From assembly GCF_000463115.2 (NCBI RefSeq), contig NZ_AWFX01000009.1, forward strand, positions 124,001 through 188,000: a stretch of 64,000 bases of DNA. Direction: 5' to 3'. The notes under the pieces were generated by a model. The model searched no databases and was not told the origin of the DNA. It was given only the letters and a program-made list of their open reading frames with translations. Source of the stretch: Franconibacter helveticus LMG 23732 (lineage in GTDB: Bacteria; Pseudomonadota; Gammaproteobacteria; Enterobacterales; Enterobacteriaceae). A program made the position numbers and the translations under genes. Shown piece after piece: positions 9,668 through 18,586 of the stretch. Each line of letters opens with the position of its first letter. The first letter of the stretch is position 1.

Positions 9668-12600
9668 ATGAGCAAATTTCTGGACCGGTTTCGCTACTTC
9701 AAACAGAAGGGCGACACCTTTGCCGATGGGCACGGCCAGCTTCTTAAAACCAATCGTGACTGGGAAGAGAGTTACCGCCAGCGCTGGCAGCACGATAAAA
9801 TTGTGCGCTCGACGCACGGCGTGAACTGCACCGGCTCCTGTAGCTGGAAAATTTATGTCAAAAACGGCCTGGTGACCTGGGAAACCCAGCAGACCGACTA
9901 TCCGCGCACCCGCCCGGATATGCCGAACCACGAGCCTCGCGGCTGCCCGCGCGGCGCCAGCTATTCCTGGTATCTTTACAGCGCTAACCGCCTGAAATAC
10001 CCGCTGATGCGCAAACGCCTGATCAAACTCTGGCGTGAAGCCAAAGCGCGCCATAGCGACCCGGTCAACGCCTGGGCTTCCATTATCGAAGACAGCGAAA
10101 AAGCGAAAAGCTACAAACAGGCGCGCGGGCGCGGCGGCTTTGTTCGCTCCTCCTGGCAGGAAGTGAATGAGCTTATCGCGGCGGCGAACGTGTATACCGC
10201 TAAAACTTTCGGCCCGGACCGTATCGCGGGCTTCTCGCCGATCCCGGCGATGTCGATGGTCTCTTATGCCTCCGGGGCACGTTACCTCTCGCTGATTGGC
10301 GGCACCTGCCTGAGCTTCTATGACTGGTATTGCGACCTGCCGCCTGCGTCGCCCATGACCTGGGGCGAACAGACCGACGTACCCGAATCCGCCGACTGGT
10401 ATAACTCCAGCTACATTATCGCGTGGGGCTCTAACGTTCCGCAGACCCGTACGCCGGATGCCCACTTCTTTACCGAAGTGCGCTACAAAGGCACCAAAAC
10501 CGTTGCGGTAACACCGGACTACGCCGAAATCGCCAAGCTGTGCGACCTGTGGCTGGCGCCGAAGCAGGGCACCGACAGCGCCATGGCGCTGGCGATGGGC
10601 CATGTGATGCTCAAAGAGTTCCATCTCGACAAGCCAAGCCAGTATTTTACCGACTACGTGCGCCGCTACACCGATATGCCGATGCTGGTGATGCTGGAAG
10701 AGCGCGACGGCTACTATGCGGCGGGCCGCATGCTGCGCGCCGCCGACCTGGTGGACGCGCTGGGCCAGGAAAATAATCCTGAGTGGAAAACCGTCGCTTA
10801 CGACAACCGCAACGGCGACCTGACAGCGCCGAACGGATCTATCGGCTTTCGCTGGGGCGAAAAAGGCAAGTGGAACCTGGAACAGCGCGACGGCGCCACC
10901 GGCGAAGAAACCGAGCTGCGTTTGTCGCTGCTGGGCCATCAGGACGAGATTGCCGAGGTGGGCTTCCCGTACTTTGGCGGCGAAAGCAGCGAGCATTTCA
11001 AGAATGTGAAGCTGGAAAATATCCTGCTGCACAAACTGCCGGTGAAGCGCATTACGCTTGCCGACGGCAGCCAGGCGCTGGTCGCCACCGTTTACGATTT
11101 GACGCTTGCCAACTATGGCCTCGACCGCGGGCTGAACGACGCTAACTGCGCCGCCAGCTACGACGACGTCAAAGCCTATTCACCCGCCTGGGCTGAGCAG
11201 ATCACCGGCGTGCCGCGCGCGCAGATTATCCGCACCGCCCGCGAGTTTGCCGATAACGCCGATAAAACCCACGGCCGCTCCATGATTATCGTCGGGGCGG
11301 GTCTGAACCACTGGTATCACATGGATATGAACTACCGTGGGCTTATCAATATGCTTATTTTCTGCGGCTGCATCGGCCAGAGCGGCGGCGGCTGGGCGCA
11401 CTATGTAGGCCAGGAGAAGCTGCGTCCGCAGACCGGCTGGCAGCCGCTGGCGTTCGCGCTGGACTGGAACCGTCCGCCGCGCCACATGAACAGCACCTCC
11501 TTCTTCTATAACCACTCCAGCCAGTGGCGCTATGAATCCCTGACGGCGGAAGATCTGCTGTCGCCGCTGGCGGATAAATCCCGCTACAGCGGTCATCTGA
11601 TTGACTTTAACGTGCGCGCCGAGCGCATGGGCTGGCTGCCTTCCGCGCCGCAGCTTGGCGTTAACCCGCTGCGCATTAAAGCGGCGGCTGACAAAGCGGG
11701 CATGAGCCCGGTGGATTACACCGTGAATGCGCTGAAGTCGGGCGATATCCGCTTCGCAGCAGAGGAGCCGGAAAACGGTAAAAACCACCCGCGCAACCTG
11801 TTCGTCTGGCGCTCCAACCTGCTCGGCTCTTCCGGTAAAGGGCATGAGTATATGCTCAAATATCTGCTCGGCACCGAGAACGGCATTCAAGGGAAAGACC
11901 TGGGGCAGCAGGGCGGCGTGAAGCCGGAAGAGATCGAGTGGCAGGATAACGGCCTTGACGGCAAGCTGGACCTGGTGGTGACGCTGGATTTCCGTCTCTC
12001 CAGCACCTGTCTCTATTCCGATATCGTGCTGCCGACCGCCACCTGGTATGAGAAAGACGACATGAATACCTCGGATATGCATCCGTTTATTCATCCGCTT
12101 TCCGCCGCCGTGGACCCGGCATGGGAGTCGAAAAGCGACTGGGAAATCTACAAGGGCATCGCGAAGAAATTCTCTGAAGTCTGCGTGGGCCATCTGGGTA
12201 AAGAGACCGACGTGGTCACCCTGCCGATTCAGCACGACTCAAACGCCGAGCTGGCGCAGCCGCTGGACGTTAAAGACTGGAAGAAAGGCGAGTGCGAGCT
12301 GATCCCGGGAAAAACCGCGCCGCATATTATCGCCGTCGAGCGTGATTACCCGGCGACTTATGAGCGCTTCACCTCTATTGGGCCGCTGCTCGATAAAATC
12401 GGCAACGGCGGCAAGGGTATCGCCTGGAATACCCAGAGTGAAATGGATCTGCTGCGCAAGCTTAACTACACCAAAGCGGAAGGGCCGGCCAAAGGCCAGC
12501 CGATGCTGAACACGGCGATTGACGCCGCTGAGATGATCCTGACGCTGGCGCCGGAAACCAACGGTCAGGTGGCGGTTAAAGCCTGGGCGGCGCTCAGCGA

Positions 12601-13414
12601 ATTTACCGGACGCGACCACACGCACCTGGCGCTGAATAAAGAAGAGGAGAAAATCCGCTTCCGCGATATTCAGGCGCAGCCGCGCAAAATTATCTCCAGC
12701 CCCACCTGGTCCGGGCTTGAAGATGAACATGTCTCTTATAACGCCGGTTATACCAACGTTCACGAGCTGATCCCCTGGCGTACGCTCTCTGGCCGTCAGC
12801 AGCTTTATCAGGATCACCAGTGGATGCGTGATTTCGGCGAAAGCCTGCTGGTTTACCGTCCGCCCATCGACACCCGCTCGGTGAAAGCGGTAATGGGCCA
12901 GAAGTCCAACGGCAACCCGGAGAAGGCGCTGAACTTCCTGACGCCGCACCAGAAATGGGGCATTCACTCCACCTACAGCGACAACCTGCTGATGCTGACG
13001 CTGTCGCGCGGCGGCCCGATTGTCTGGATGAGCGAAGACGACGCGAAAGATCTCGGCATTGCGGATAACGACTGGATTGAAGTGTTTAACGCCAACGGCG
13101 CGCTGACCGCCCGTGCGGTGGTAAGCCAACGCGTACCGGCGGGGATGACCATGATGTATCACGCCCAGGAGCGCATCGTGAATATTCCGGGTTCGGAAAT
13201 CACCGGCCAGCGTGGCGGCATTCATAACTCGGTCACCCGCATCAGCCCGAAACCGACCCATATGATCGGCGGCTATGCGCAACTGGCCTACGGCTTTAAC
13301 TACTACGGCACCGTGGGTTCTAACCGCGATGAGTTTGTAGTGGTTCGTAAGATGAAGAACATTGACTGGTTGGACGGCGAAGGCAACGACCAGAAACAGG
13401 AGAGCGTAAAATGA
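9668..13414 (+). CDS. narG: Respiratory nitrate reductase alpha subunit NarG
   Basis: 1248 residues (E. coli 1247). It is the molybdenum bis-MGD catalytic subunit of the membrane-bound quinol:nitrate reductase and faces the cytoplasm. The N-terminal FS0 [4Fe-4S] ligands are visible (THGVNCTGSCSW, with His plus Cys ligands, and the later RGCPRGAS). The Mo-ligand Asp region and the C-terminal dinucleotide-binding domain follow. The start at 9668 has CAGGAGAAACGCTG upstream and begins MSKFLDRF as in E. coli; an in-frame start 22 codons earlier is inside the promoter. The narH start overlaps the stop by four bases. Confidence 0.98.
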   Translation: MSKFLDRFRYFKQKGDTFADGHGQLLKTNRDWEESYRQRWQHDKIVRSTHGVNCTGSCSWKIYVKNGLVTWETQQTDYPRTRPDMPNHEPRGCPRGASYSWYLYSANRLKYPLMRKRLIKLWREAKARHSDPVNAWASIIEDSEKAKSYKQARGRGGFVRSSWQEVNELIAAANVYTAKTFGPDRIAGFSPIPAMSMVSYASGARYLSLIGGTCLSFYDWYCDLPPASPMTWGEQTDVPESADWYNSSYIIAWGSNVPQTRTPDAHFFTEVRYKGTKTVAVTPDYAEIAKLCDLWLAPKQGTDSAMALAMGHVMLKEFHLDKPSQYFTDYVRRYTDMPMLVMLEERDGYYAAGRMLRAADLVDALGQENNPEWKTVAYDNRNGDLTAPNGSIGFRWGEKGKWNLEQRDGATGEETELRLSLLGHQDEIAEVGFPYFGGESSEHFKNVKLENILLHKLPVKRITLADGSQALVATVYDLTLANYGLDRGLNDANCAASYDDVKAYSPAWAEQITGVPRAQIIRTAREFADNADKTHGRSMIIVGAGLNHWYHMDMNYRGLINMLIFCGCIGQSGGGWAHYVGQEKLRPQTGWQPLAFALDWNRPPRHMNSTSFFYNHSSQWRYESLTAEDLLSPLADKSRYSGHLIDFNVRAERMGWLPSAPQLGVNPLRIKAAADKAGMSPVDYTVNALKSGDIRFAAEEPENGKNHPRNLFVWRSNLLGSSGKGHEYMLKYLLGTENGIQGKDLGQQGGVKPEEIEWQDNGLDGKLDLVVTLDFRLSSTCLYSDIVLPTATWYEKDDMNTSDMHPFIHPLSAAVDPAWESKSDWEIYKGIAKKFSEVCVGHLGKETDVVTLPIQHDSNAELAQPLDVKDWKKGECELIPGKTAPHIIAVERDYPATYERFTSIGPLLDKIGNGGKGIAWNTQSEMDLLRKLNYTKAEGPAKGQPMLNTAIDAAEMILTLAPETNGQVAVKAWAALSEFTGRDHTHLALNKEEEKIRFRDIQAQPRKIISSPTWSGLEDEHVSYNAGYTNVHELIPWRTLSGRQQLYQDHQWMRDFGESLLVYRPPIDTRSVKAVMGQKSNGNPEKALNFLTPHQKWGIHSTYSDNLLMLTLSRGGPIVWMSEDDAKDLGIADNDWIEVFNANGALTARAVVSQRVPAGMTMMYHAQERIVNIPGSEITGQRGGIHNSVTRISPKPTHMIGGYAQLAYGFNYYGTVGSNRDEFVVVRKMKNIDWLDGEGNDQKQESVK

Positions 13415-14943
13415 AAATTCGTTCACAAGTCGGCATGGTGCTGAACCTTGATAAGTGCATCGGCTGTCACACCTGTTCGGTGACCTGTAAAAACGTCTGG
13501 ACCAGCCGCGAAGGGATGGAATACGCCTGGTTTAATAATGTCGAAAGCAAGCCGGGCGTCGGCTTCCCTAGCGACTGGGAAAACCAGGAGAAATGGAAGG
13601 GCGGCTGGGTGCGCAAAATTAACGGCAAGCTGCAACCCCGCATGGGCGGGCGCGGCATGCTGCTGGGGAAAATTTTCGCCAACCCGCATCTGCCGGGCAT
13701 TGACGATTATTATGAGCCGTTCGACTTCGACTATCAGCACCTTCATAACGCGCCGGAAGGCAAACATCAGCCGATAGCGCGCCCGCGCTCTAAAATTACC
13801 GGCCAGCGGATGAATAAAGTCGAAGCAGGCCCGAACTGGGAAGAGATCCTGGGCGGCGAATTTGAAAAACGCTCGCAGGATAAAAACTTCGACAACATGC
13901 AGAAGGCGATGTACGGGCAGTTTGAAAATACCTTCATGATGTACCTGCCGCGCCTGTGCGAACACTGCCTGAACCCGGCGTGCGTGGCGACCTGCCCGAG
14001 TGGCGCGATTTACAAGCGTGAAGAAGACGGCATTGTGCTGATTGACCAGGACAAATGCCGCGGCTGGCGTATGTGCGTAACCGGCTGTCCGTACAAAAAA
14101 ATCTACTTCAACTGGAAAAGCGGTAAATCTGAGAAATGCATTTTCTGCTATCCGCGTATTGAAGCAGGCATGCCGACGGTGTGTTCTGAAACGTGCGTGG
14201 GCCGTATTCGCTACCTCGGCGTGCTGCTTTATGACGCGGACGCCATTGAACAGGCGGCGAGCACCGAGCATGAGACCGATCTTTATCAGCGTCAGCTGGA
14301 TGTGTTCCTCGATCCGAACGATCCGAAAGTGATTGAGCAGGCGCTGAAAGATGGCGTGCCGCAGAGCGTTATCGACGCCGCCCAGCAGTCGCCGGTCTGG
14401 AAACTGGCGATGGACTGGAAGCTGGCGCTGCCGCTGCACCCGGAATACCGCACGCTGCCGATGGTCTGGTATGTGCCGCCGCTGTCGCCTATCCAGTCTG
14501 CCGCTGACGCGGGCGAACTGGGCCGCAACGGCATTCTCCCGGATGTAGAGAGCCTGCGCATTCCGGTGCAGTATCTGGCGAACCTGCTTACCGCAGGCGA
14601 CACCCAGCCGGTGCTGCTGGCGCTTAAACGCATGCTGGCGATGCGTCACTACAAGCGCGCTGAAACGGTGGATGGCGTAAATGACATCCGCGCGCTGGAA
14701 GAAGTGGGGCTGACTGAGGCGCAGGCGCAGGAAATGTATCGTTACCTGGCTATCGCCAACTACGAAGATCGCTTCGTTATTCCTTCAAGCCACCGTGAAC
14801 TGGCGCGCGACGCTTTCCCGGAGCGCAACGGCTGCGGCTTTAGCTTCGGCGACGGTTGTCACGGCTCGGACAGCAAGTTCAACCTGTTCAACAGCCGCCG
14901 CATCGACGCCGTCGACGTGACCGTGAAAGGGGAGCATCTGTAA
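13411..14943 (+). CDS. narH: Respiratory nitrate reductase beta subunit NarH
   Basis: 510 residues (E. coli 512). It is the electron-transfer subunit with four iron-sulfur clusters. Four cysteine groups are visible: CIGCHTCSVTC, CEHCLNPACVATC, CRGWRMCVTGC and CIFCYPR. In the third group a Trp stands where a Cys would complete a [4Fe-4S] cluster; this is the known NarH feature that gives a [3Fe-4S] centre, not a defect. It passes electrons from NarI haem to NarG. The gene overlaps narG by four bases and narJ by one. Confidence 0.98.
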   Translation: MKIRSQVGMVLNLDKCIGCHTCSVTCKNVWTSREGMEYAWFNNVESKPGVGFPSDWENQEKWKGGWVRKINGKLQPRMGGRGMLLGKIFANPHLPGIDDYYEPFDFDYQHLHNAPEGKHQPIARPRSKITGQRMNKVEAGPNWEEILGGEFEKRSQDKNFDNMQKAMYGQFENTFMMYLPRLCEHCLNPACVATCPSGAIYKREEDGIVLIDQDKCRGWRMCVTGCPYKKIYFNWKSGKSEKCIFCYPRIEAGMPTVCSETCVGRIRYLGVLLYDADAIEQAASTEHETDLYQRQLDVFLDPNDPKVIEQALKDGVPQSVIDAAQQSPVWKLAMDWKLALPLHPEYRTLPMVWYVPPLSPIQSAADAGELGRNGILPDVESLRIPVQYLANLLTAGDTQPVLLALKRMLAMRHYKRAETVDGVNDIRALEEVGLTEAQAQEMYRYLAIANYEDRFVIPSSHRELARDAFPERNGCGFSFGDGCHGSDSKFNLFNSRRIDAVDVTVKGEHL

Positions 14944-15650
14944 TGGAATTGCTTATTCTCTCGCGTTTGCTGGAATACCCTGACGCTGCGCTCTGGCAGC
15001 ATCAGCAAGAGCTGTTCGACGCGCTGGCTGAAGCCGAGCATTTGTCGCTGAAGGATGCCCACCAGCTGGGCGTCTTTATCCGCGACTTGCTTAACCAGGA
15101 TCTGCTGGATGCCCAGGCAAGCTACAGCGAGCTGTTTGACCGCGGGCGCGCCACCTCGCTGCTGTTGTTTGAGCATGTGCATGGCGAATCCCGCGATCGC
15201 GGCCAGGCGATGGTGGATCTGCTGGCGCAGTACGAGCGCGCAGGGCTTGAGCTGAACAGCCGTGAATTGCCGGATCACCTGCCGCTTTATCTGGAATATC
15301 TCGCCCAGTTGCCGCACGCCGAAGCGGTGGGCGGCTTGCAGGATATCGCGCCGATTCTGGCCTTGCTCGGCGCCCGTCTTAAGCAGCGCGAAAGCCGTTA
15401 TGCATTAATTTTCGACCTGCTGTTAAACCTTGCGCAAAGCCGCGTGGATGAGCAAAAAGTGCAGGCGCAACTGGCGGGCGAAGCGCGGGACGATACGCCG
15501 CAGGCGCTGGATGCCGTCTGGGAAGAAGAGCAGGTGAAGTTTTTCGCCGATAAAAGCTGTGGCGAAGACGCCATCAGCGCTCACCAGCGCCGCTTCGCCG
15601 GGGCCGTCGCCCCGCAGTATCTGACTATCTCTACCGGAGGACAGCAATAA
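14943..15650 (+). CDS. narJ: Nitrate reductase assembly chaperone NarJ
   Basis: 235 residues (E. coli 236). It is a cytoplasmic TorD/DmsD-like chaperone that binds apo-NarG, helps insert the molybdenum cofactor and releases NarGH to NarI. It is an all-helical protein with the [24 protein letters not shown] region typical of the family (conserved Arg-Ala-x-Ser-Leu). The start ATG shares one base with the narH stop; the open frame further upstream lies inside narH. The narI ATG again overlaps by one base. Confidence 0.96.
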   Translation: MELLILSRLLEYPDAALWQHQQELFDALAEAEHLSLKDAHQLGVFIRDLLNQDLLDAQASYSELFDRGRATSLLLFEHVHGESRDRGQAMVDLLAQYERAGLELNSRELPDHLPLYLEYLAQLPHAEAVGGLQDIAPILALLGARLKQRESRYALIFDLLLNLAQSRVDEQKVQAQLAGEARDDTPQALDAVWEEEQVKFFADKSCGEDAISAHQRRFAGAVAPQYLTISTGGQQ

Positions 15651-16327
15651 TGCACTTCCTGAATATGTTCTTCTTCAGTATCTACCCCTACATAGCGGGA
15701 ACAGTGTTTCTGGTGGGGAGCTGGCTGCGCTACGACTATGGACAATATACCTGGCGCGCGGCCTCCAGCCAGATGCTTGATCGTAAGGGGATGAACCTGG
15801 CGTCTAACCTGTTTCACATCGGCATTCTGGGGATCTTCTTTGGTCACCTGTTCGGCATGCTGACGCCGCACTGGATGTACGAGTGGTTTTTACCGGTGGC
15901 CGTGAAACAGCAACTGGCGATGTTCGCAGGCGGCGTATGCGGCGTGCTGACGCTGGTGGGCGGTTTGCTGCTGCTGAAGCGCCGTTTGTTCAACCCGCGT
16001 ATCCGCGCTACTTCCACCACGGCGGATATTCTCATCCTGAGCTTGCTGATGATTCAGTGTACGCTGGGGCTGATTACCATTCCGTTCTCGGCACAGCATA
16101 TGGATGGTTCAGAGATGATGAAGCTGGTGGGTTGGGCGCAGCATGTGGTGACCTTCCGCAGCGGCGCGGCGGAGCAGCTTGACGGCGTGGCGTTTATTTT
16201 CCGCCTGCACCTGGTGCTTGGCATGACGCTGTTCCTGCTCTTCCCGTTCACCCGACTGGTGCATGTCTGGAGCGCGCCGGTGGAATATTTAACGCGTAAG
16301 TATCAGGTGGTGCGCGCGCGCCGCTGA
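15650..16327 (+). CDS. narI: Respiratory nitrate reductase gamma subunit NarI (cytochrome b)
   Basis: 225 residues, the E. coli length. It is a five-helix inner-membrane subunit that binds two b haems and oxidises quinol on the periplasmic side. Helix-borne histidines are visible in [17 protein letters not shown] and in the C-terminal FRLHLVLGM and RLVHVWS stretches. It is the last gene of narGHJI and is followed directly by a strong terminator. Confidence 0.97.
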   Translation: MHFLNMFFFSIYPYIAGTVFLVGSWLRYDYGQYTWRAASSQMLDRKGMNLASNLFHIGILGIFFGHLFGMLTPHWMYEWFLPVAVKQQLAMFAGGVCGVLTLVGGLLLLKRRLFNPRIRATSTTADILILSLLMIQCTLGLITIPFSAQHMDGSEMMKLVGWAQHVVTFRSGAAEQLDGVAFIFRLHLVLGMTLFLLFPFTRLVHVWSAPVEYLTRKYQVVRARR

Positions 16328-16343
16328 GTCGTGAATCATTGCT

Positions 16344-16369
16344 AAACCCGGCTCCGGCCGGGTTTTTTA
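16344..16369 (+). terminator. Rho-independent terminator of narGHJI
   Basis: Stem AACCCGG/CCGGGTT with a short loop and a run of six T immediately after narI. Confidence 0.9.
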
Positions 16370-16416
16370 TTGGCGAGGGAGCGCCACATGCCCTTCTTTC
16401 TTAAGAAGAAACGGCG

Positions 16417-17310
16417 TCAACGAGGCGTTGCCGCGGCTGACGGCTGCGTTTTTTCGCCCCATCCGAGGTTATTACCCGCCGCCGCCAGTAAAATAAGCGC
16501 GCCGCCTGCCAGCTGGAGCAACGACAGGCTATGTCCGAATACCGCCTGGTCGGCTGCAATAGCCACCAGCGGATAGATAAATGACAGCGAGCCTGTCAGG
16601 GGCGTCGGCAGCTTTTGGATTGCGCTGTAAAGAAGTTGATACATTACGCCGGTATGGACTACGCCAAGCAACACGAGAATGCCCCACTGCAACGGCGTCG
16701 GCGACAGAGAAAAATGCGCTGCCGGCAGGAGCATCACCACGCCCACACAAACCTGCACCAGCGCAATTTGCTGGGGCGGTACGCCTTTCAGCCGACGGGT
16801 AATTAAAGCGGTCAGCGCATAAAAGAATGCTGCGCCGAGCGCCATCGCGACGCCCAACAGCCACGCGTCATTATGCGCGCCGGTAAACTGACTCGACAGC
16901 ACCAGCCCCATGCCGCCAAACGCGGCCAGCAGCCAGAACCACTTCGCCCGGGTCACTTCCTCCCCCAGAAACAGCATGCTCATCAGCACCAGCATCAACG
17001 GCTGCGTATTGTAAACCAGCGTGGCGAGACCAATGGAAAGCCGGGAGTAAGCAGCGAAAAGCAGCAGCCAGTTGAGCACCAGCGCCACGCCGCCCAGCGC
17101 GGCGATAAAGATGACTTTGCGCGTAAGAGGAGGCAGCCTGTTGCCGCTAAGGCGTGCAAAGGTAAAAAGGGTGACAGCGCCAACCAGACAGCGCCAGAAG
17201 ACGACATCGGTAACCGGTTGGCCGCTCAGCAAAACAAAAACGCCGATGGAGCCCGAGATAAGCATGGCGGCGGACATTTGCCAGACGCCGGTTTTGTTTT
17301 CGTTGCGCAT
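16417..17310 (-). CDS. EamA/DMT-family transporter
   Basis: 297 residues with ten predicted transmembrane helices and two EamA repeats, the drug/metabolite transporter fold of inner-membrane exporters. The conserved AFFYALTALITRRL and LYSAIQKLPTPLTGSLSFIYPL regions fit the second repeat. The start at 17310 was chosen because AAAGGAG lies seven bases upstream; the frame is open 15 more codons. It is divergent from an Lrp-type regulator 104 bases away. That arrangement is common for amino-acid exporters, so an amino acid or related metabolite is a reasonable guess for the substrate. The pair is not at this place in E. coli. Confidence 0.85.
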   Translation of the reverse strand: MRNENKTGVWQMSAAMLISGSIGVFVLLSGQPVTDVVFWRCLVGAVTLFTFARLSGNRLPPLTRKVIFIAALGGVALVLNWLLLFAAYSRLSIGLATLVYNTQPLMLVLMSMLFLGEEVTRAKWFWLLAAFGGMGLVLSSQFTGAHNDAWLLGVAMALGAAFFYALTALITRRLKGVPPQQIALVQVCVGVVMLLPAAHFSLSPTPLQWGILVLLGVVHTGVMYQLLYSAIQKLPTPLTGSLSFIYPLVAIAADQAVFGHSLSLLQLAGGALILLAAAGNNLGWGEKTQPSAAATPR

Positions 17311-17363
17311 GATAACTCTCCTTTGTGCAGGCGTTATTCTCAGCTTTTCCGGCAACGCTTAAT

Positions 17364-17389
17364 ATAGTATGAAGAAGGTGATTTACTAT
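17364..17389. promoter_or_regulatory. Candidate operator between EamA gene and Lrp-type regulator
   Basis: ATAGTA and TACTAT form an inverted repeat with a 14-base gap in an AT-rich part of the 104-base divergent gap. It could be the site of the neighbouring Lrp-type protein. This is inference from position only. Confidence 0.3.
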
Positions 17390-17414
17390 TTTTGCCTTTA
17401 TATATGAGGTTTCT

Positions 17415-17861
17415 ATGGATAATTCCTTATTCGATAACATCGACAGGCAGATTCTGGCTTTTCTTTCCCATGATGCCAGGTTGTCGCTAAAAGTGCTCAG
17501 CGGCAAAATAGGGCTTTCCTCGCCCAGCACGGCGGAGCGTATCCGGCGACTTGAGGAGCGGGGCGTTATTCAGGGTTATAGCGCGCAGATTAACCTGCCG
17601 GCTGTAGGGTATGAGATGCAGGCGCTGGTGCGCATTAAGCCGTTACCCGGCATGCTGCATAAAGTAGAGAAGATGATTCAGGCGATGCCGGAATGTATCG
17701 AGTGTGACAAAGTGACCGGAGAAGATTGCTTTGTGATGCGCCTTGCGTTTCGCTCTATCGGCCAGCTTGATGAACTGCTTGATGGGCTGGCGGATTACGC
17801 GCAATCCAATACGTCAATTGTGAAGAGTTCACCGGTAAAAAGAAGGCTGCCGCCGCTTTGA
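17415..17861 (+). CDS. Lrp/AsnC-family transcriptional regulator
   Basis: 148 residues. The N-terminal AsnC-type winged helix-turn-helix spans about residues 6-65 (LSLKVLSGKIGLSSPSTAER then IRRLEERGVIQGYSA). The C-terminal RAM/ACT-like ligand domain spans about 70-140 (CDKVTGEDCFVMRL). Proteins of this type sense an amino acid and usually control the gene read away from them, here the EamA exporter. The SD GAGG precedes the ATG at the usual distance. Confidence 0.88.
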   Translation: MDNSLFDNIDRQILAFLSHDARLSLKVLSGKIGLSSPSTAERIRRLEERGVIQGYSAQINLPAVGYEMQALVRIKPLPGMLHKVEKMIQAMPECIECDKVTGEDCFVMRLAFRSIGQLDELLDGLADYAQSNTSIVKSSPVKRRLPPL

Positions 17862-17987
17862 GCGCGCCGTGGGCTTTTCAGAAATGCAGGCAGGGATATT
17901 TAAGAGGAAAAAAGCTTCACATCCTTCCTGCGTATACGCGATATGGAAGAAAATATTTCTGGTAACGGGGAGTTTAATCTGAAGAGG

Positions 17988-18080
17988 TGGTGGTGGGGGA
18001 AGGATTATTCGTCGCTGCGCTCCTCACCCTGCGGGCCGTTGCCAGAGGCAACGTTGTCTCGCTAAAGCGAGACCCGAACC
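17988..18080 (-). repeat. Distal repeat of the tyr tRNA locus, starting with the tRNA 3' end
   Basis: The first 19 bases (17988-18006) equal the last 19 bases of the tRNA-Tyr gene, CCA included, read on the minus strand. The next 80 bases are about four-fifths identical to 18291-18369. The unit contains two perfect small hairpins (CGTTGCC/GGCAACG and GTCTCGCT/AGCGAGAC). E. coli tyrT is also followed by repeats that begin with 19 bases of the tRNA 3' end; there they make the rtT RNA and tpr. No tpr-like ORF is seen here. Confidence 0.8.
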
Positions 18081-18165
18081 TTAGTCGAAGCTTCTCATCC
18101 TTCCCGCGCAGAATTTCTGTGCAAAGCTGGCGTAAACAGGTAAGGGATGGTCGATATAAGAGGGA

Positions 18166-18250
<85 letters not shown>

Positions 18251-18290
18251 ACGGGGTAAAACATATTATAAACATCGCCTTTTGAGAAGA

Positions 18291-18369
18291 AGGATTATTC
18301 GGAGCTGCGCTCCTCACCCTTCGGGCCGTTGCCTTCGGCAACGTTCTCTCACTGCGTTCGAGTCGAACC
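18291..18369 (-). repeat. Proximal repeat of the tyr tRNA locus
   Basis: 79 bases matching 18001-18080 with few differences, including the hairpin CGTTGCC/GGCAACG. It separates the intact tRNA-Tyr from the decayed copy, runs into the T-arm of that copy and has probably replaced its 3' end. Confidence 0.75.
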
Positions 18370-18429
18370 TTCAAGTCGATGACGGCAGATTTGCAGTCAG
18401 CTCCCTTATGTACGCTCGGGAACCCTATC
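18352..18429 (-). pseudogene. Decayed tRNA-Tyr copy, anticodon GCA
   Basis: Read on the minus strand, this aligns with the intact tRNA-Tyr through the D arm, anticodon arm and variable arm. It has these faults: the acceptor 5' strand is GATAGGG with no pairing partner; the anticodon stem has a mismatch (CTGACT against AATCTG); the anticodon is GCA instead of GTA; one base is missing in the variable arm; the 3' half of the T stem and the CCA are lost. It occupies the first tRNA position behind the tyr promoter, where E. coli has a good tRNA-Tyr gene. It is very unlikely to be charged. Confidence 0.85.
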
Positions 18430-18477
18430 ACAGGGTAACGCATTTACTGGCCTGCTTCCTTACCGGGAAGCGGGGCG

Positions 18478-18506
18478 CATCATATCAAATGAAACGCCCC
18501 TGTAAA
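18478..18506 (-). promoter_or_regulatory. tyr tRNA operon promoter (tyrT type)
   Basis: Minus-strand -35 TTTACA (18501-18506), 16-base spacer and -10 TATGAT (18479-18484), followed by the GC-rich discriminator GCGCCCCGC. This closely matches the E. coli tyrT promoter, including the CATTTGA before the -10. The discriminator is typical of stringently controlled stable-RNA promoters. Confidence 0.9.
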
Positions 18507-18586
18507 GCCTTGCGTTAAGGAAAACGTATCGTTTGCGTACTTTTTACACGTAACGCTGTAAAGCTAAGCAATTCATTTTACCGGCT

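Noticed and set aside
9641-13426. Long open frames on the minus strand opposite narG (463, 351 and 395 codons)
   Set aside because: Antisense shadows of narG caused by GC-rich codon use; Arg/His/Ala-rich nonsense composition.
14050-14100. Trp in place of a cluster Cys in NarH (CRGWRMC)
   Set aside because: This is the normal NarH sequence that gives the [3Fe-4S] centre, not a mutation.
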